From an uncultured Mycoplasmatota bacterium (GTDB lineage: Bacteria > Bacillota_I > Bacilli_A > RF39 > UBA660): a stretch of DNA of 64,000 nt. Positions 27,345 to 35,717 of the stretch are shown piece by piece (the stretch's first letter is position 1; each line of letters begins with the position of its first letter). The translations under genes were made by a program, and so were the position numbers. The notes under the pieces are model-generated. The model saw nothing but the letters and a program-made list of their open reading frames with translations. It had not been told where the DNA came from and did no database searches. The stretch covers positions 21,793-85,792 of the forward strand of contig USGV01000003.1 of NCBI GenBank assembly GCA_900554305.1, in the 5' to 3' direction.

Positions 27345-27765
27345 TATTTTCACCACCATTTTCTTTCATTACAAATTTTGTTGCTATTGGTAGTTTGTGA
27401 GATGCTAAACGTAATGCTTCACGAGCAACTTCTTCACTAACTCCAGCGATTTCAAAAAGAATTTTTCCTTCTTTTACAACAGCAACCCATCCTTCAACGT
27501 TACCTTTACCTTTTCCTTGTCTTGTACCAATTGGCTTTCTAGTAAGTGGCATATGTGGGAAAACATTGATCCAAACTTTACCACCACGTTTCATGTAACG
27601 AGTCATAGCAATACGAGCAGCTTCGATTTGGTTAGCTGTAATCCAAGCTCCTTCTTTTGCTTGAAGACCATATTCTCCGAAACTTAATGTTCTATTTCCA
27701 CGTGATCTTCCTTCGTAAGGTAATCTATGAACACGACGATATTTAGTTCTTGACGGTATTAACAT
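27334..27765 (-). CDS. rplP: 50S ribosomal protein L16
   Basis: 143 residues starting [37 protein letters not shown] and [17 protein letters not shown] are L16 signatures, and the C-terminus has a short acidic Asn-rich tail. L16 supports A-site tRNA binding. Confidence 0.98.
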   Translation of the reverse strand: MLIPSRTKYRRVHRLPYEGRSRGNRTLSFGEYGLQAKEGAWITANQIEAARIAMTRYMKRGGKVWINVFPHMPLTRKPIGTRQGKGKGNVEGWVAVVKEGKILFEIAGVSEEVAREALRLASHKLPIATKFVMKENGGENNEG

Positions 27766-27766
27766 A

Positions 27767-28417
27767 TTAATTACCTCCCTTAGATTTCTTGTTTAGGATT
27801 TCTCCTTTATAGATCCAAACCTTTACACCAATTTTACCAAATGTTGTATCAGCTTCTGCTGTTGCATAATCAACATCTGCTCTTAATGTATGTAGAGGAA
27901 TAGTTCCTTCTGTGTATCCTTCGCTACGTGCCATATCAGCACCACCTAAACGTCCAGATACTGATGTTTTAATTCCTTTAGCTCCTGCTTTCATAGCGTT
28001 TCTAATTGCACGTTTTTGAGCCATACGGAATGATGCTCTGTTACTAATTTGATTTGCAATTGAATCAGCAACTAATTGAGCGTTCATGTCTGCTTTTTTA
28101 ATATCAACGATTGAGATTTGAACATTTTCATCAGCAATCTTTGATAGTTGTTTCTTTAATTTCTCGATTTCTTCACCACCGCGTCCAATCATGACACCTG
28201 GTTTAGAAGTATGGATTACAACTTCACATCTTTTAGCAGTTCTTTCGATTTCAACTTTAGCAATACCAGCATTTTTTAAGTTCTTTTCTAAGTATTTACG
28301 GATTTCAATATCTTTAACTAATACTTTAGAGAAGTCTTTTTTATTTGCATACCATTTTGCTTCCCAGTCTTTGTTGATGCCAAGTCTAAGTCCATTAGGA
28401 TTAACTTTTTGTCCCAT
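27767..28417 (-). CDS. rpsC: 30S ribosomal protein S3
   Basis: 216 residues. [22 protein letters not shown] starts the protein; the KH domain has [15 protein letters not shown], and the C-terminal part has [21 protein letters not shown]3 lines the mRNA entry channel. Standard place. Confidence 0.98.
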   Translation of the reverse strand: MGQKVNPNGLRLGINKDWEAKWYANKKDFSKVLVKDIEIRKYLEKNLKNAGIAKVEIERTAKRCEVVIHTSKPGVMIGRGGEEIEKLKKQLSKIADENVQISIVDIKKADMNAQLVADSIANQISNRASFRMAQKRAIRNAMKAGAKGIKTSVSGRLGGADMARSEGYTEGTIPLHTLRADVDYATAEADTTFGKIGVKVWIYKGEILNKKSKGGN

Positions 28418-28432
28418 GTTTTAACCTCCTTA

Positions 28433-28768
28433 TTAGTTTTTTGTAGCCACTACGATAATAATGTGACTAGTTCTATGATCTCTATGTCCTATGTGAGAAC
28501 GTGAATCAAAAAAGTGACGTTTCATAACAGGACCAGCATCTACTCTTGCTTCTTTTACATAAAGTGTAGCAGCATCTGCATTGTTATTATTAACTGCGTT
28601 TGCAATAGCAGAATCTAGAACTTTTTTGATAAGTCTTGCTGACTTATTGGTTGTGTTTATTAAAATGTTAGCTGCTTCTTGTACACTTTTACCACGAATC
28701 ATGTCAATTGTTAGACGAGCTCTGATTGGTGATACTCTAAGTCCTTTAGCAATTGCTCTTGCTTCCAT
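28433..28768 (-). CDS. rplV: 50S ribosomal protein L22
   Basis: 111 residues. LRVSPIRARLTIDMIRGKSVQEA and the C-terminal SHIGHRDHRTSHIIIVV loop, which reaches the exit tunnel, identify L22. Standard place between rpsS and rpsC. Confidence 0.98.
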   Translation of the reverse strand: MEARAIAKGLRVSPIRARLTIDMIRGKSVQEAANILINTTNKSARLIKKVLDSAIANAVNNNNADAATLYVKEARVDAGPVMKRHFFDSRSHIGHRDHRTSHIIIVVATKN

Positions 28769-28794
28769 TTCTTTCCCTCCTAGTCATTTTTTAA

Positions 28795-29061
28795 TTATTT
28801 CTTGTCTGAACCATGTCCACCGAATTTACGAGTTAATGCAAATTCACCTAATTTATGTCCTACCATGTCTTCAGTAACATATACTGGTATGAATTCTTTA
28901 CCATTGTGAACGGCAAATGTATGTCCTATAAAATCAGGATAGATTGTGGAACGGCGTGACCATGTTTTAATGACTTCTTTTTTTCCAGACTTATTTAATT
29001 CTTGAACCTTTTTTAATAATCTATCGAATACATAAGGTCCCTTTTTTAAACTTCTTGCCAT
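28795..29061 (-). CDS. rpsS: 30S ribosomal protein S19
   Basis: 88 residues starting [19 protein letters not shown], with [22 protein letters not shown] and [17 protein letters not shown]19 sits in the 30S head. Standard place between rplB and rplV. Confidence 0.98.
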   Translation of the reverse strand: MARSLKKGPYVFDRLLKKVQELNKSGKKEVIKTWSRRSTIYPDFIGHTFAVHNGKEFIPVYVTEDMVGHKLGEFALTRKFGGHGSDKK

Positions 29062-29078
29062 TATTTAATCATCCTTTC

Positions 29079-29909
29079 CTATTTACTATTACGACGACGT
29101 ACGATGAATTTGTCTGATTGTTTTTTCTTACGTGTCTTTAATCCAAGTGCAGGTTTACCCCATGGAGTCATTGGTGCTTTACGTCCTACTGGAGCACGTC
29201 CTTCACCACCACCATGTGGATGGTCGTTAGGGTTCATAACAGAACCACGAACTGTTGGTCTAATACCTATATGACGTTTACGTCCTGCTTTACCTATTCT
29301 AACTAGTGAAGCATCTTCATTTCCAACTTCACCAATTGTTGCCATACATGTTCCTAAAACTTTTCTTTGTTCACCACTTGATAAACGAATCATTACATAT
29401 TTTCCTTCACGGCCTAGGATTTGTGCAGAAGTACCAGCACTACGTGCTAATTCTCCACCTTTTCCTGGACGTAATTCAATATTATGAATCATTGTACCTA
29501 CTGGGATACTCATGATTGGTAATGCGTTACCAACTTTGATATCAGCGTTTGCTCCAGCTTCGATTGTCATTCCAACTTCTAGTCCTTTTGGAGCGATAAT
29601 ATATCTTTTTTCTCCATCTGCATAATTGATTAATGCGATGTTTGCTGTTCTATTTGGATCATATTCGATACTTGCTACTGTACCAGGTACCTCTAATTTA
29701 TTTCTCTTGAAATCAATGATACGATATTTTCTTTTTACTCCGCCGCCTTGATGACGAACAGTTATCTTACCTTGATTGTTACGTCCACTATTTTTCTTAA
29801 TAGTAGTTAATAGAGATTTTTCTGGAGTACTTTTTGTAATTTCTTCATTTACTAAAGTACTCATCTTTCTACGACCTGGTGTAGTAGGTTTATATGTTTT
29901 AATTGCCAT
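29079..29909 (-). CDS. rplB: 50S ribosomal protein L2
   Basis: 276 residues starting [36 protein letters not shown] and the C-terminal [17 protein letters not shown], whose His is important for peptidyl transfer, identify L2. Standard place. Confidence 0.98.
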   Translation of the reverse strand: MAIKTYKPTTPGRRKMSTLVNEEITKSTPEKSLLTTIKKNSGRNNQGKITVRHQGGGVKRKYRIIDFKRNKLEVPGTVASIEYDPNRTANIALINYADGEKRYIIAPKGLEVGMTIEAGANADIKVGNALPIMSIPVGTMIHNIELRPGKGGELARSAGTSAQILGREGKYVMIRLSSGEQRKVLGTCMATIGEVGNEDASLVRIGKAGRKRHIGIRPTVRGSVMNPNDHPHGGGEGRAPVGRKAPMTPWGKPALGLKTRKKKQSDKFIVRRRNSK

Positions 29910-29925
29910 AATTTATTTCCTCCTT

Positions 29926-30210
29926 CTAACCAAGATCAATTGTTTGTCCTTCAGCTAAAGTAACAATTGCTTTCTTTGTACGATTCGTTAATCCTGTATA
30001 ACGACCAACTCTTCTCTTTTTAGGTTTTACATTAATTGTTCTAATTGATGTAACCTTAACATTAAAGATTTTTTCAATTGCATTTTTGATTTCAATTTTG
30101 TTAGCTCTTGGATCAACTTTGAATGTATATTTTCCATTTTCTTTATCAGCCATTGATTTTTCAGTAATAACTGGTGCCTTGATGATTTCTAAATACTTAG
30201 TGTCTTTCAT
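29926..30210 (-). CDS. rplW: 50S ribosomal protein L23
   Basis: 94 residues. [12 protein letters not shown] and [18 protein letters not shown] are L23 signatures; it forms the docking site for trigger factor and SRP at the exit tunnel. The ATG shares a base with the rplD stop codon. Confidence 0.98.
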   Translation of the reverse strand: MKDTKYLEIIKAPVITEKSMADKENGKYTFKVDPRANKIEIKNAIEKIFNVKVTSIRTINVKPKKRRVGRYTGLTNRTKKAIVTLAEGQTIDLG

Positions 30211-30836
30211 TATTTAAGCACCTCCTCTACAGCATTTAATGCATCTTCTGTAAATACTACTACATTTGTACCTACAACATCTAATACATTGATTTCATCT
30301 GCTGAAATTAATACTACGTTTTGTAAGTTTCTTGATGCTAAAATCATATTATCATCAAATTCTTTTACTACTAATAATACTTTTTTATCAGCAATTTTTA
30401 ATGTTTCTAATAAAGCTTTCATATCTTTAGTCTTTGGTGTAGCTAAGTTTAAGTTTTCTAATACGATAACTCCATTTTCTTGTGCTTTATAAGCTAAAGC
30501 TGACTTAATAGCAAGTCTTCTTTCTTTACGATTTTGTTTTTTGCTGTAATCTCTTGGTACTGGAGTTCCATATCTTCCTCCACCTACCCATTGTACAGAT
30601 CTAATTGAACCTTGACGAGCACGTCCAGTTCCTTTTTGTCTCCATGGCTTTCTTCCGCCACCACTTACTTCACTTCTGTTCTTAGTACTATGTGTTCCTT
30701 GTCTTAATGATGCTCTTGATAAGATGATTGCATCATATAAAACATTTTTATTTGGTTCAATTCCAAATACATTTTCATTTAAGTTAATGTCCTTTACTTT
30801 TTCACCTTTTAGATTTAAAAGTTCTACTTTTTTCAT
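30210..30836 (-). CDS. rplD: 50S ribosomal protein L4
   Basis: 208 residues. [21 protein letters not shown] and [19 protein letters not shown] form the tunnel loop. L4 represses the S10 operon in gamma-proteobacteria; whether it does so here is unknown. A 70-base gap, with nothing recognisable, separates it from rplC. Confidence 0.98.
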   Translation of the reverse strand: MKKVELLNLKGEKVKDINLNENVFGIEPNKNVLYDAIILSRASLRQGTHSTKNRSEVSGGGRKPWRQKGTGRARQGSIRSVQWVGGGRYGTPVPRDYSKKQNRKERRLAIKSALAYKAQENGVIVLENLNLATPKTKDMKALLETLKIADKKVLLVVKEFDDNMILASRNLQNVVLISADEINVLDVVGTNVVVFTEDALNAVEEVLK

Positions 30837-30906
30837 CTACGATTCCTCCTTTCATCACATTTCATTATTTTATTTATTTTCATTTTTATTTGTTCCTGTG
30901 ATGATT

Positions 30907-31635
30907 TTATTCTGCTGTTTCTTCTGCAGGTGTGTTTGCTTCTGCATTAGCTTCAACTTCAGCCTTTGGTGCTTCGTATGAAACTAAGTCAGCAGCTTCT
31001 TTTTTCACATTTGGTTTTTTAACCGCAGTACGAATCATAACTAATGATTTCTTTGGACCCGGAACATTACCTTTAACTAAGATTACATTGTTTTCAGTAT
31101 CTACTGAAATAATTTCAAGATTTTGAACAGTTCTTGCTACATTACCCATTTGTCCAGGCATTTTCTTACCTTTCAAAACGTGCATTGGTAACATAGTACC
31201 TAATGAACCTACACCTCTATGGTATTGAGAACCATGACCCATAGGTCCACGGCTTTGGTTATGACGTTTAATAACACCTTGGAATCCTTTACCTTTACTG
31301 ATTCCACTTACGTCAACCATTTCTCCTTCTTCGAAGATATCAACATTGATTACTTGTCCTAATGTATAATCTTCTACGTTTACTCCTCTAATTTCTCTTA
31401 AGAAGCGCTTAGGTTCAGTTCCAGCTTTCTTAGTATGACCGATTGCTGGTTTGTTTGATAATTTTTCTCTGATAGTTTCTGTTGCAATTTGAATTGCATC
31501 ATATCCATCGTTTGCTACTGTTTTAATTTGAGTTACAACGTTTGGTTCAACTTCAATTACAGTAACTGGAATTAACTTACCGTTCTTAGTGAACACTTGA
31601 GTCATTCCAACTTTTTTACCTAAGATTCCTTTCAT
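30907..31635 (-). CDS. rplC: 50S ribosomal protein L3 with acidic tail
   Basis: 242 residues. [36 protein letters not shown] and [12 protein letters not shown] are L3 signatures. The C-terminus carries an extra Ala/Glu-rich tail of about 30 residues ([17 protein letters not shown]), longer than in most L3. Standard place. Confidence 0.98.
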   Translation of the reverse strand: MKGILGKKVGMTQVFTKNGKLIPVTVIEVEPNVVTQIKTVANDGYDAIQIATETIREKLSNKPAIGHTKKAGTEPKRFLREIRGVNVEDYTLGQVINVDIFEEGEMVDVSGISKGKGFQGVIKRHNQSRGPMGHGSQYHRGVGSLGTMLPMHVLKGKKMPGQMGNVARTVQNLEIISVDTENNVILVKGNVPGPKKSLVMIRTAVKKPNVKKEAADLVSYEAPKAEVEANAEANTPAEETAE

Positions 31636-31650
31636 TATTGTTTCCTCCTA

Positions 31651-31962
31651 TTATTTTGTTTTGATTTCAATATCAACCCCGCTAGGTAAATCTAAATGAG
31701 CTAACGCATCAATAGTTTCCTTGCTAGGATTTTTGATATCAATAAGTCTCTTATGTGTACGCATTTCGAATTGTTCACGAGAATCCTTATCTTTATGAAC
31801 AGCTCTTAAAATTGTAAATTTTTCAATTTCAGTTGGTAGTGGTACTGGACCAGAAATTTCTCCACCTGATCTTTTGATTGTTTCAACAATTTTAGTTACT
31901 GCATTATCAAGAATTCTATGATCATATGATTTTAATCTAATACGAACTTTTGATGTTGACAT
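31651..31962 (-). CDS. rpsJ: 30S ribosomal protein S10
   Basis: 103 residues. [23 protein letters not shown] and [15 protein letters not shown] identify S10 (NusE), which also joins transcription antitermination complexes. It is the first gene of the S10-spc-alpha series and has a leader of about 118 bases. Confidence 0.98.
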   Translation of the reverse strand: MSTSKVRIRLKSYDHRILDNAVTKIVETIKRSGGEISGPVPLPTEIEKFTILRAVHKDKDSREQFEMRTHKRLIDIKNPSKETIDALAHLDLPSGVDIEIKTK

Positions 31963-32080
31963 TAAAAATCCTCCCTTCGCCTATATCTAGTATAGACTTG
32001 CTCCGTGCAAATAACCCGCTAACCAAATTAACAACTTAACCTGGCGTATCGACAACCTCGCACATCTAAGCAGTCACACG
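31963..32080 (-). promoter_or_regulatory. Structured leader of the S10 operon
   Basis: About 118 bases, clearly richer in GC than other intergenic DNA here. Small hairpins are visible: TTGC/GCAA (31998-32010) and CTATA/TATAG (31981-31995) near the ribosome binding site. Firmicute ribosomal operons often have autoregulatory leaders. No known consensus was matched, so regulation is inferred. Confidence 0.5.
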
Positions 32081-32086
32081 TAATTA

Positions 32087-32115
32087 ATTATAGCAAGTAA
32101 TATCAACAAATGCAA
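32087..32115 (-). promoter_or_regulatory. Promoter of the S10-spc-alpha operon
   Basis: TTGCAT (32110-32115), 17 bases, TATAAT (32087-32092), with TG one base before the -10, on the minus strand. The weak -35 is offset by the extended -10. Confidence 0.75.
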
Positions 32116-32152
32116 GTGTTTTTTTGTAGAAATTTTTTACTTTTTTTCATAG

Positions 32153-32188
32153 AAAAAGAGCAAAATACGTTTTTTTACATTTTTGCTC
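32153..32188 (-). terminator. Terminator after the 161-residue gene
   Basis: On the minus strand GAGCAAAAATG pairs with CGTATTTTGCTC (allowing one mismatch), followed by TTTTTC. It overlaps the stop at 32175. Confidence 0.7.
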
Positions 32189-32660
32189 TCTTTTTATACT
32201 GTACAGGAGGTTCAAATTCGCACATTCCTCTCCAGTAATCAATATCATTCGTTCCTTCTTCCAATAATTTTTCACGTAACTTTTCTACATTGCCATTTCT
32301 ATCATATAATAGTGTTCCATATTTTACTTCTTGTTCCCAGGAATAATTACCTTGCAAAGTAAGTCTTTTTTCATCATCTTCTAGTGCCCATAAATTCGCA
32401 CTTTCTGTATGAATGTCCATTCCTATATCTTCATTTGTTATATTTTTCCATTCAATTCTTTTTGGCGTGTATGAATTATATAGAAATAATAAATTGATTC
32501 TTTCTGGTTGTGTTCCCCATGCTGTAGCAGTTGCAACAATACCTTCTATAGCTTCGACATAATAATCATTTTCTAATGCTCTGGTCATTTCATCTGACAC
32601 CATATCATTTAATATTTCCATCTTTGATGGTTCTACTTGTACTTTTCTTAAACTTTCCAT
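32175..32660 (-). CDS. Unknown protein, tandem paralogue 1
   Basis: 161 residues, acidic, soluble. It is paralogous to its upstream neighbour (32719): both start ME-L-KV-V, have GIV/GII strands, a GMDI segment, a YGTLLYDRNG or GIILYDRNN strand-turn and the ending CEFEPPVQY or CLFNPPVKY. The LYDRNG strand resembles one in nucleotidyltransferase-fold proteins, but the GS...DxD motif is missing, so no function is assigned. It has its own promoter and terminator. Confidence 0.7.
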   Translation of the reverse strand: MESLRKVQVEPSKMEILNDMVSDEMTRALENDYYVEAIEGIVATATAWGTQPERINLLFLYNSYTPKRIEWKNITNEDIGMDIHTESANLWALEDDEKRLTLQGNYSWEQEVKYGTLLYDRNGNVEKLREKLLEEGTNDIDYWRGMCEFEPPVQYKKRAKM

Positions 32661-32689
32661 ATTCCAAACCTTCCCTTTATTTATTGTCT

Positions 32690-32718
32690 ATTCTATACGA
32701 AATTCAAAATCCAGTCAA
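32690..32718 (-). promoter_or_regulatory. Promoter of tandem paralogue 1
   Basis: TTGACT (32713-32718), 17 bases, TAGAAT (32690-32695) on the minus strand; it begins right at the stop codon of paralogue 2. Confidence 0.75.
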
Positions 32719-33207
32719 TTATTTTCTAATATATTTTACTGGCGGATTAAACAAACAAACTTCACTCGTCCAGTATGGTGCTATTTCATCTAATGATGAA
32801 TCGTTTTGTAGGTCCACTTGTAGTTCTTTTGTTCTATTGTTTCTATCATATAAAATGATTCCATTTCTTGCATTAAATTCTCGAGGAGATTCTATTCTAT
32901 CTTGAAATCTTTCTTCTAACCTATAATACCATTCTGGTATGTTTTCTATTCTAATATCCATACCTGTAGAAAACCGAATCTGTTGTTGTTCTTCTGCAGA
33001 GAATTTTACTGGTTCTATATTTGCATCATTCCAAATAAACGTTAGTTCTACTTCCGGTCTAAAATGATTACTTCCAACATATATAATTCCTTCCAAATAT
33101 TCACTTTGGCTTTGATTTGCTAAAACTTCATTAATTTTATCACTTAATAAATTATTCATTACTGACATTTTTTCATTATCCACTTTTACTGTTTTTAATA
33201 CTTCCAT
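32719..33207 (-). CDS. Unknown protein, tandem paralogue 2
   Basis: 162 residues from ATG 33207. An ATG at 33219 touches AGGGG with no spacing, and the start MEVLKTVKV at 33207 aligns with MESLRKVQV of paralogue 1. The protein is soluble, with GMDIRIENIPEWY and NPPVKYIRK at the end. About 30 percent identity to paralogue 1 by eye. No enzyme motif. A tandem duplication with separate promoters suggests diverged expression. Confidence 0.7.
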   Translation of the reverse strand: MEVLKTVKVDNEKMSVMNNLLSDKINEVLANQSQSEYLEGIIYVGSNHFRPEVELTFIWNDANIEPVKFSAEEQQQIRFSTGMDIRIENIPEWYYRLEERFQDRIESPREFNARNGIILYDRNNRTKELQVDLQNDSSLDEIAPYWTSEVCLFNPPVKYIRK

Positions 33208-33230
33208 ACTACTTTTCATCCCCTATTTTC

Positions 33231-33259
33231 ATTTTATATTTGGGGGGATAATTCGTCAA
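33231..33259 (-). promoter_or_regulatory. Promoter of tandem paralogue 2
   Basis: TTGACG (33254-33259), 17 bases including a C6 run, TAAAAT (33231-33236) on the minus strand. Confidence 0.75.
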
Positions 33260-33260
33260 C

Positions 33261-33281
33261 AAAAAAAGAGGTTTCCCTCTT
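33261..33281 (-). terminator. Terminator after the 233-residue gene
   Basis: AAGAGG/CCTCTT (33276-33281 with 33266-33271) with a GAAA loop on the minus strand, followed by seven T residues; 37 bases past the stop. Confidence 0.85.
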
Positions 33282-33317
33282 ATTTTATTTTCTGTTTTGC
33301 TCTTGGTATTTTGAAAT

Positions 33318-34019
33318 TTACATTTGATTACTTTGATGCATTTTCTTTTGCTTGATTTTTCTTTTAGTACGTTTTTCTTCTTTTCTTTTTAGATAGCTTT
33401 TATTGTACATCCAAATTTCTTGTAAGGTCATAGTCTCTAATTCTAGTTCTGTTAACTCATCTTGAATTCCCATATCTAGATTGGCACAAAATATTCTTTT
33501 AAATTTTCTGTGTTTGGGATTTTTGTTCATTTTCCTTAAGTCGCAAAGGTATAAGTCTCTTACTTCTGTTGTTCCTTCTAAAAAAGAAGCAAATCGCTCT
33601 TGGCTTGTCTTTTTAATTTCTTCAAATTTCTTTTTTAACATTTCTTCTTGTTGAAGAGCTAAAGCGATTTCATAGCTTCTTTTATATTCTTCTATTACTT
33701 GTTTCATTTGTTCTGTGTAAATATCTGGTAGTATTTCCTCGCTACCTTTCGTATGTAAGTCTTTTTCATATGCTATTTGTATTCTTCCTAAAGCAATATC
33801 ATAGGGGTGTATTTCTTTTGGAGCGGACCATTCATTTAATATTTTTATTCTTTCTTCTCGTGATAATTCTTTTAGTTTTGTTAATAAGCCTTTTATATAG
33901 TCAGGATACTTAAAGTTTTTCTTTTCTATTTCTTTTTGATCTGGGATAGGAAAGACTACTATATATACTATATGGTTAATTTCTACTACGCGATATGCCA
34001 TTAAAAGTTGTTCTTCCAT
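33318..34019 (-). CDS. Unknown basic helical protein
   Basis: 233 residues. The N-terminal 30 form a small beta-region (VVEINHIVYIVVFPIP), then helices with a coiled coil at about 115-150, and a very basic end (KRKEEKRTKRKIKQKKMH) that could bind nucleic acid. No known family is recognised. GAGGGGG stands 5 bases before the ATG. A single gene with its own promoter and terminator. Confidence 0.65.
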   Translation of the reverse strand: MEEQLLMAYRVVEINHIVYIVVFPIPDQKEIEKKNFKYPDYIKGLLTKLKELSREERIKILNEWSAPKEIHPYDIALGRIQIAYEKDLHTKGSEEILPDIYTEQMKQVIEEYKRSYEIALALQQEEMLKKKFEEIKKTSQERFASFLEGTTEVRDLYLCDLRKMNKNPKHRKFKRIFCANLDMGIQDELTELELETMTLQEIWMYNKSYLKRKEEKRTKRKIKQKKMHQSNQM

Positions 34020-34042
34020 AGAGTCCCCCTCTCTTGGCGCGT

Positions 34043-34071
34043 ATTATAACATAAAAAAAGGATTTCTTCAA
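34043..34071 (-). promoter_or_regulatory. Promoter of the 233-residue gene, inside the dinB terminator
   Basis: TTGAAG (34066-34071), 17 bases, TATAAT (34043-34048) with TG one base upstream. The -35 is the loop of the dinB terminator hairpin. Confidence 0.75.
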
Positions 34072-34077
34072 TCCTTT
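34053..34077 (-). terminator. Terminator after dinB-like gene
   Basis: AAAGGATT and AATCCTTT (34070-34077 with 34057-34064) on the minus strand, followed by a T-run; it overlaps the stop at 34068. Confidence 0.8.
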
Positions 34078-35294
34078 AGATTTCTTTTTGATTTTGGATT
34101 CCCTATAATTTTTAATGATGCCGGAGCAATAATTGATTTTCCAAATTTTTGATTAATATCATCAATTGTTTTTTGTATTTCTTCTTCCTTTTCCTCTTCC
34201 TCATTATTTTCTTCGAATAATGTCATCTGCCTTTCTTTTGTCTCTTGTAAATCTGCAAGTCTTACACCAATTAAACGAATCGGATCTTTTTTGTAACTTT
34301 TATTGAATATTTCTATTACTAATTTATAAATTTCCTTTGTGCTATTTGTTATATGAGGTAATTTTGCTTGCGCAGAATAGTTTCTGAAATCTTTATTTTT
34401 ATAGATAACCGCTACTGTTTTGGCATATTGCTTTTGTTTTCTTAATTCCCTGGTTACATCTTCTGTTTGTCTAAATAAAATATCTTTTAATTTTTCCTCA
34501 TCTGTATAATCATGGGTCAGAGTCTCTGTTGTGGAAATACTAGTTGTTTTACTGCTTCTTGGCTCTACTTTTGTATTATCGATTCCCCAGGCTGCTTCTT
34601 TTAAATGTTTAGCTTGGTTTTTAAATTTTCTTTCTAGCACTTTTTCATTAGCAAAAGCCAAGTCTTTTATTGTATAAATATTTAGTTTATTTAACTCTTC
34701 TTTCGTTCTTTTTCCTACCATGAATAAGTCGCCTACATCTAGCGGCCATAATTTTTCTTCAATTTCATCCTTTAATAAGGTATGGACTTTATCTGGTTTT
34801 TCAAAATCAGAAGCCATTTTTGCACATAACTTATTATTTCCAATACCTATATTTACTGTGAAACCAAATTTTTCTTTTACTTCTTCTTTTATTTTTATAG
34901 CTAGTTGATAGTAATCTTTATATAAATAATTTGTTCCAGTCATATCTAAGAAACATTCATCAATTGAAAACTTTTCTAACAGTGGGGAATATTGTGATAA
35001 ATACTCAAAAAGTTTTTTTGATTGTTCATAATACCAACGATGATTAGGTGGAAAGATTTTTAAATTGGGACATTTCTTTTTTGCTTGATAAATAGTTTCT
35101 GCTGTCTTTATTCCCATTTTTTTGGCTACTGGGGACTTAGCTAAAACTATTCCTCGTCTTTCTGTTTCGGAACCACCGATGATTGCTGGAATTTTCCTAA
35201 TATCAGTTTTATATCCCTGTTTTAATAAAAGTACTGCTGTCCATGATAGAAATGCATTATTTACATCTATATGAAAAATCAATCTTTCCTTCAT
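34068..35294 (-). CDS. dinB: Y-family DNA polymerase (DinB/Pol IV type)
   Basis: 408 residues from ATG 35294, chosen for GAGGG 5 bases upstream; a longer frame to 35399 has no ribosome site and lies across the promoter. Active-site motifs are FHIDVNNAFLSW (first Asp) and FSIDECFLDMTG (second Asp and Glu). The thumb has helix-hairpin-helix residues, and the little finger follows at about 250-350. IDVNNAF instead of the DMDAFFA of Pol IV marks a Firmicute-type branch. Such enzymes copy past DNA lesions. The upstream region shares an 11-base word with that of uvrA. Confidence 0.92.
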   Translation of the reverse strand: MKERLIFHIDVNNAFLSWTAVLLLKQGYKTDIRKIPAIIGGSETERRGIVLAKSPVAKKMGIKTAETIYQAKKKCPNLKIFPPNHRWYYEQSKKLFEYLSQYSPLLEKFSIDECFLDMTGTNYLYKDYYQLAIKIKEEVKEKFGFTVNIGIGNNKLCAKMASDFEKPDKVHTLLKDEIEEKLWPLDVGDLFMVGKRTKEELNKLNIYTIKDLAFANEKVLERKFKNQAKHLKEAAWGIDNTKVEPRSSKTTSISTTETLTHDYTDEEKLKDILFRQTEDVTRELRKQKQYAKTVAVIYKNKDFRNYSAQAKLPHITNSTKEIYKLVIEIFNKSYKKDPIRLIGVRLADLQETKERQMTLFEENNEEEEKEEEIQKTIDDINQKFGKSIIAPASLKIIGNPKSKRNLKD

Positions 35295-35316
35295 ATTTAC
35301 CCTCACTTTTATCCTT

Positions 35317-35353
35317 ATTATAATGAAGTTTCCTTTTTCACGCAATCGAACAA
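35317..35353 (-). promoter_or_regulatory. dinB promoter with shared TTGTTCGATTG element
   Basis: TTGCGT (35340-35345), 17 bases, TATAAT (35317-35322) on the minus strand. TTGTTCGATTG (35343-35353) overlaps the -35, exactly as in front of uvrA, suggesting a common damage-response operator. Confidence 0.55.
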
Positions 35354-35365
35354 CGGTGGTTTTTA

Positions 35366-35394
35366 GAATATTCTTTAAAAAACAAAACATACTA
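35366..35394 (+). promoter_or_regulatory. Sigma-G/F-type promoter of the XRE gene
   Basis: GAATA (35366-35370), 17 bases, CATACTA (35388-35394). This matches the Bacillus sigma-G pattern GHATR-N17/18-CATWHTA at every defined base. Read as sigma-A it would be poor. The leader would be about 10 bases. Confidence 0.5.
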
Positions 35395-35410
35395 ATCATA
35401 TGGTGATGAT

Positions 35411-35707
35411 ATGAATCGAGACGAGAGAAATTTATATGAATTATATTTTAAGAAAATAGTTATTGAACATATTCGGGATGCTAGAATTGCTAAAGGCTGG
35501 ACACAGGCACGACTTGCTGATGCGATTGATGTTTCTCATGAATTTGTACGTTCTTTAGAATCTTTAAAAGGCAAAAATACTTTTTCCGCTTTTACTGCAT
35601 GGAGAATATCAAAAGCATTAAATGTTAGTTTAGATGATTTATTAGAATTTGATATGGAACAGTTTCGTCCTACTATAGAAAAAGCAATGCAAGAAAAGAT
35701 TTCTTAG
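35411..35707 (+). CDS. XRE-family helix-turn-helix regulator
   Basis: 98 residues. A Cro/C1-type domain covers about 18-76: AKGWTQARLADAIDVSHEFVRSLE holds the two helices of the HTH, followed by SKALNVSLDDLLEF. The N-terminal 17 residues (DERNLYELYFKKI) are an extra helix. No second domain, so ligand sensing is unlikely. GGTGA stands 5 bases before the ATG. A sigma-G-like promoter suggests expression in the forespore. Target genes unknown; dinB is divergent. Confidence 0.88.
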   Translation: MNRDERNLYELYFKKIVIEHIRDARIAKGWTQARLADAIDVSHEFVRSLESLKGKNTFSAFTAWRISKALNVSLDDLLEFDMEQFRPTIEKAMQEKIS

Positions 35708-35717
35708 CATTGCTTTT
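35681..35717. terminator. Bidirectional terminator between XRE gene and gpmI
   Basis: AAAGCAATGC (35681-35690) pairs with GCATTGCTTT (35707-35716); an inner AAGAA/TTCTT stem extends it. T-runs on both strands. It covers the last codons of both genes. Confidence 0.8.

Noticed and set aside
32719-33207. Nucleotidyltransferase function for the tandem paralogues
   Set aside because: Only one strand-turn resembles that family and the GS...DxD active site is missing.
35295-35399. 35-residue N-terminal extension of the Y-family polymerase
   Set aside because: It would run across the promoter and lacks a ribosome binding site; the start at 35294 has both a site and the usual family N-terminus.
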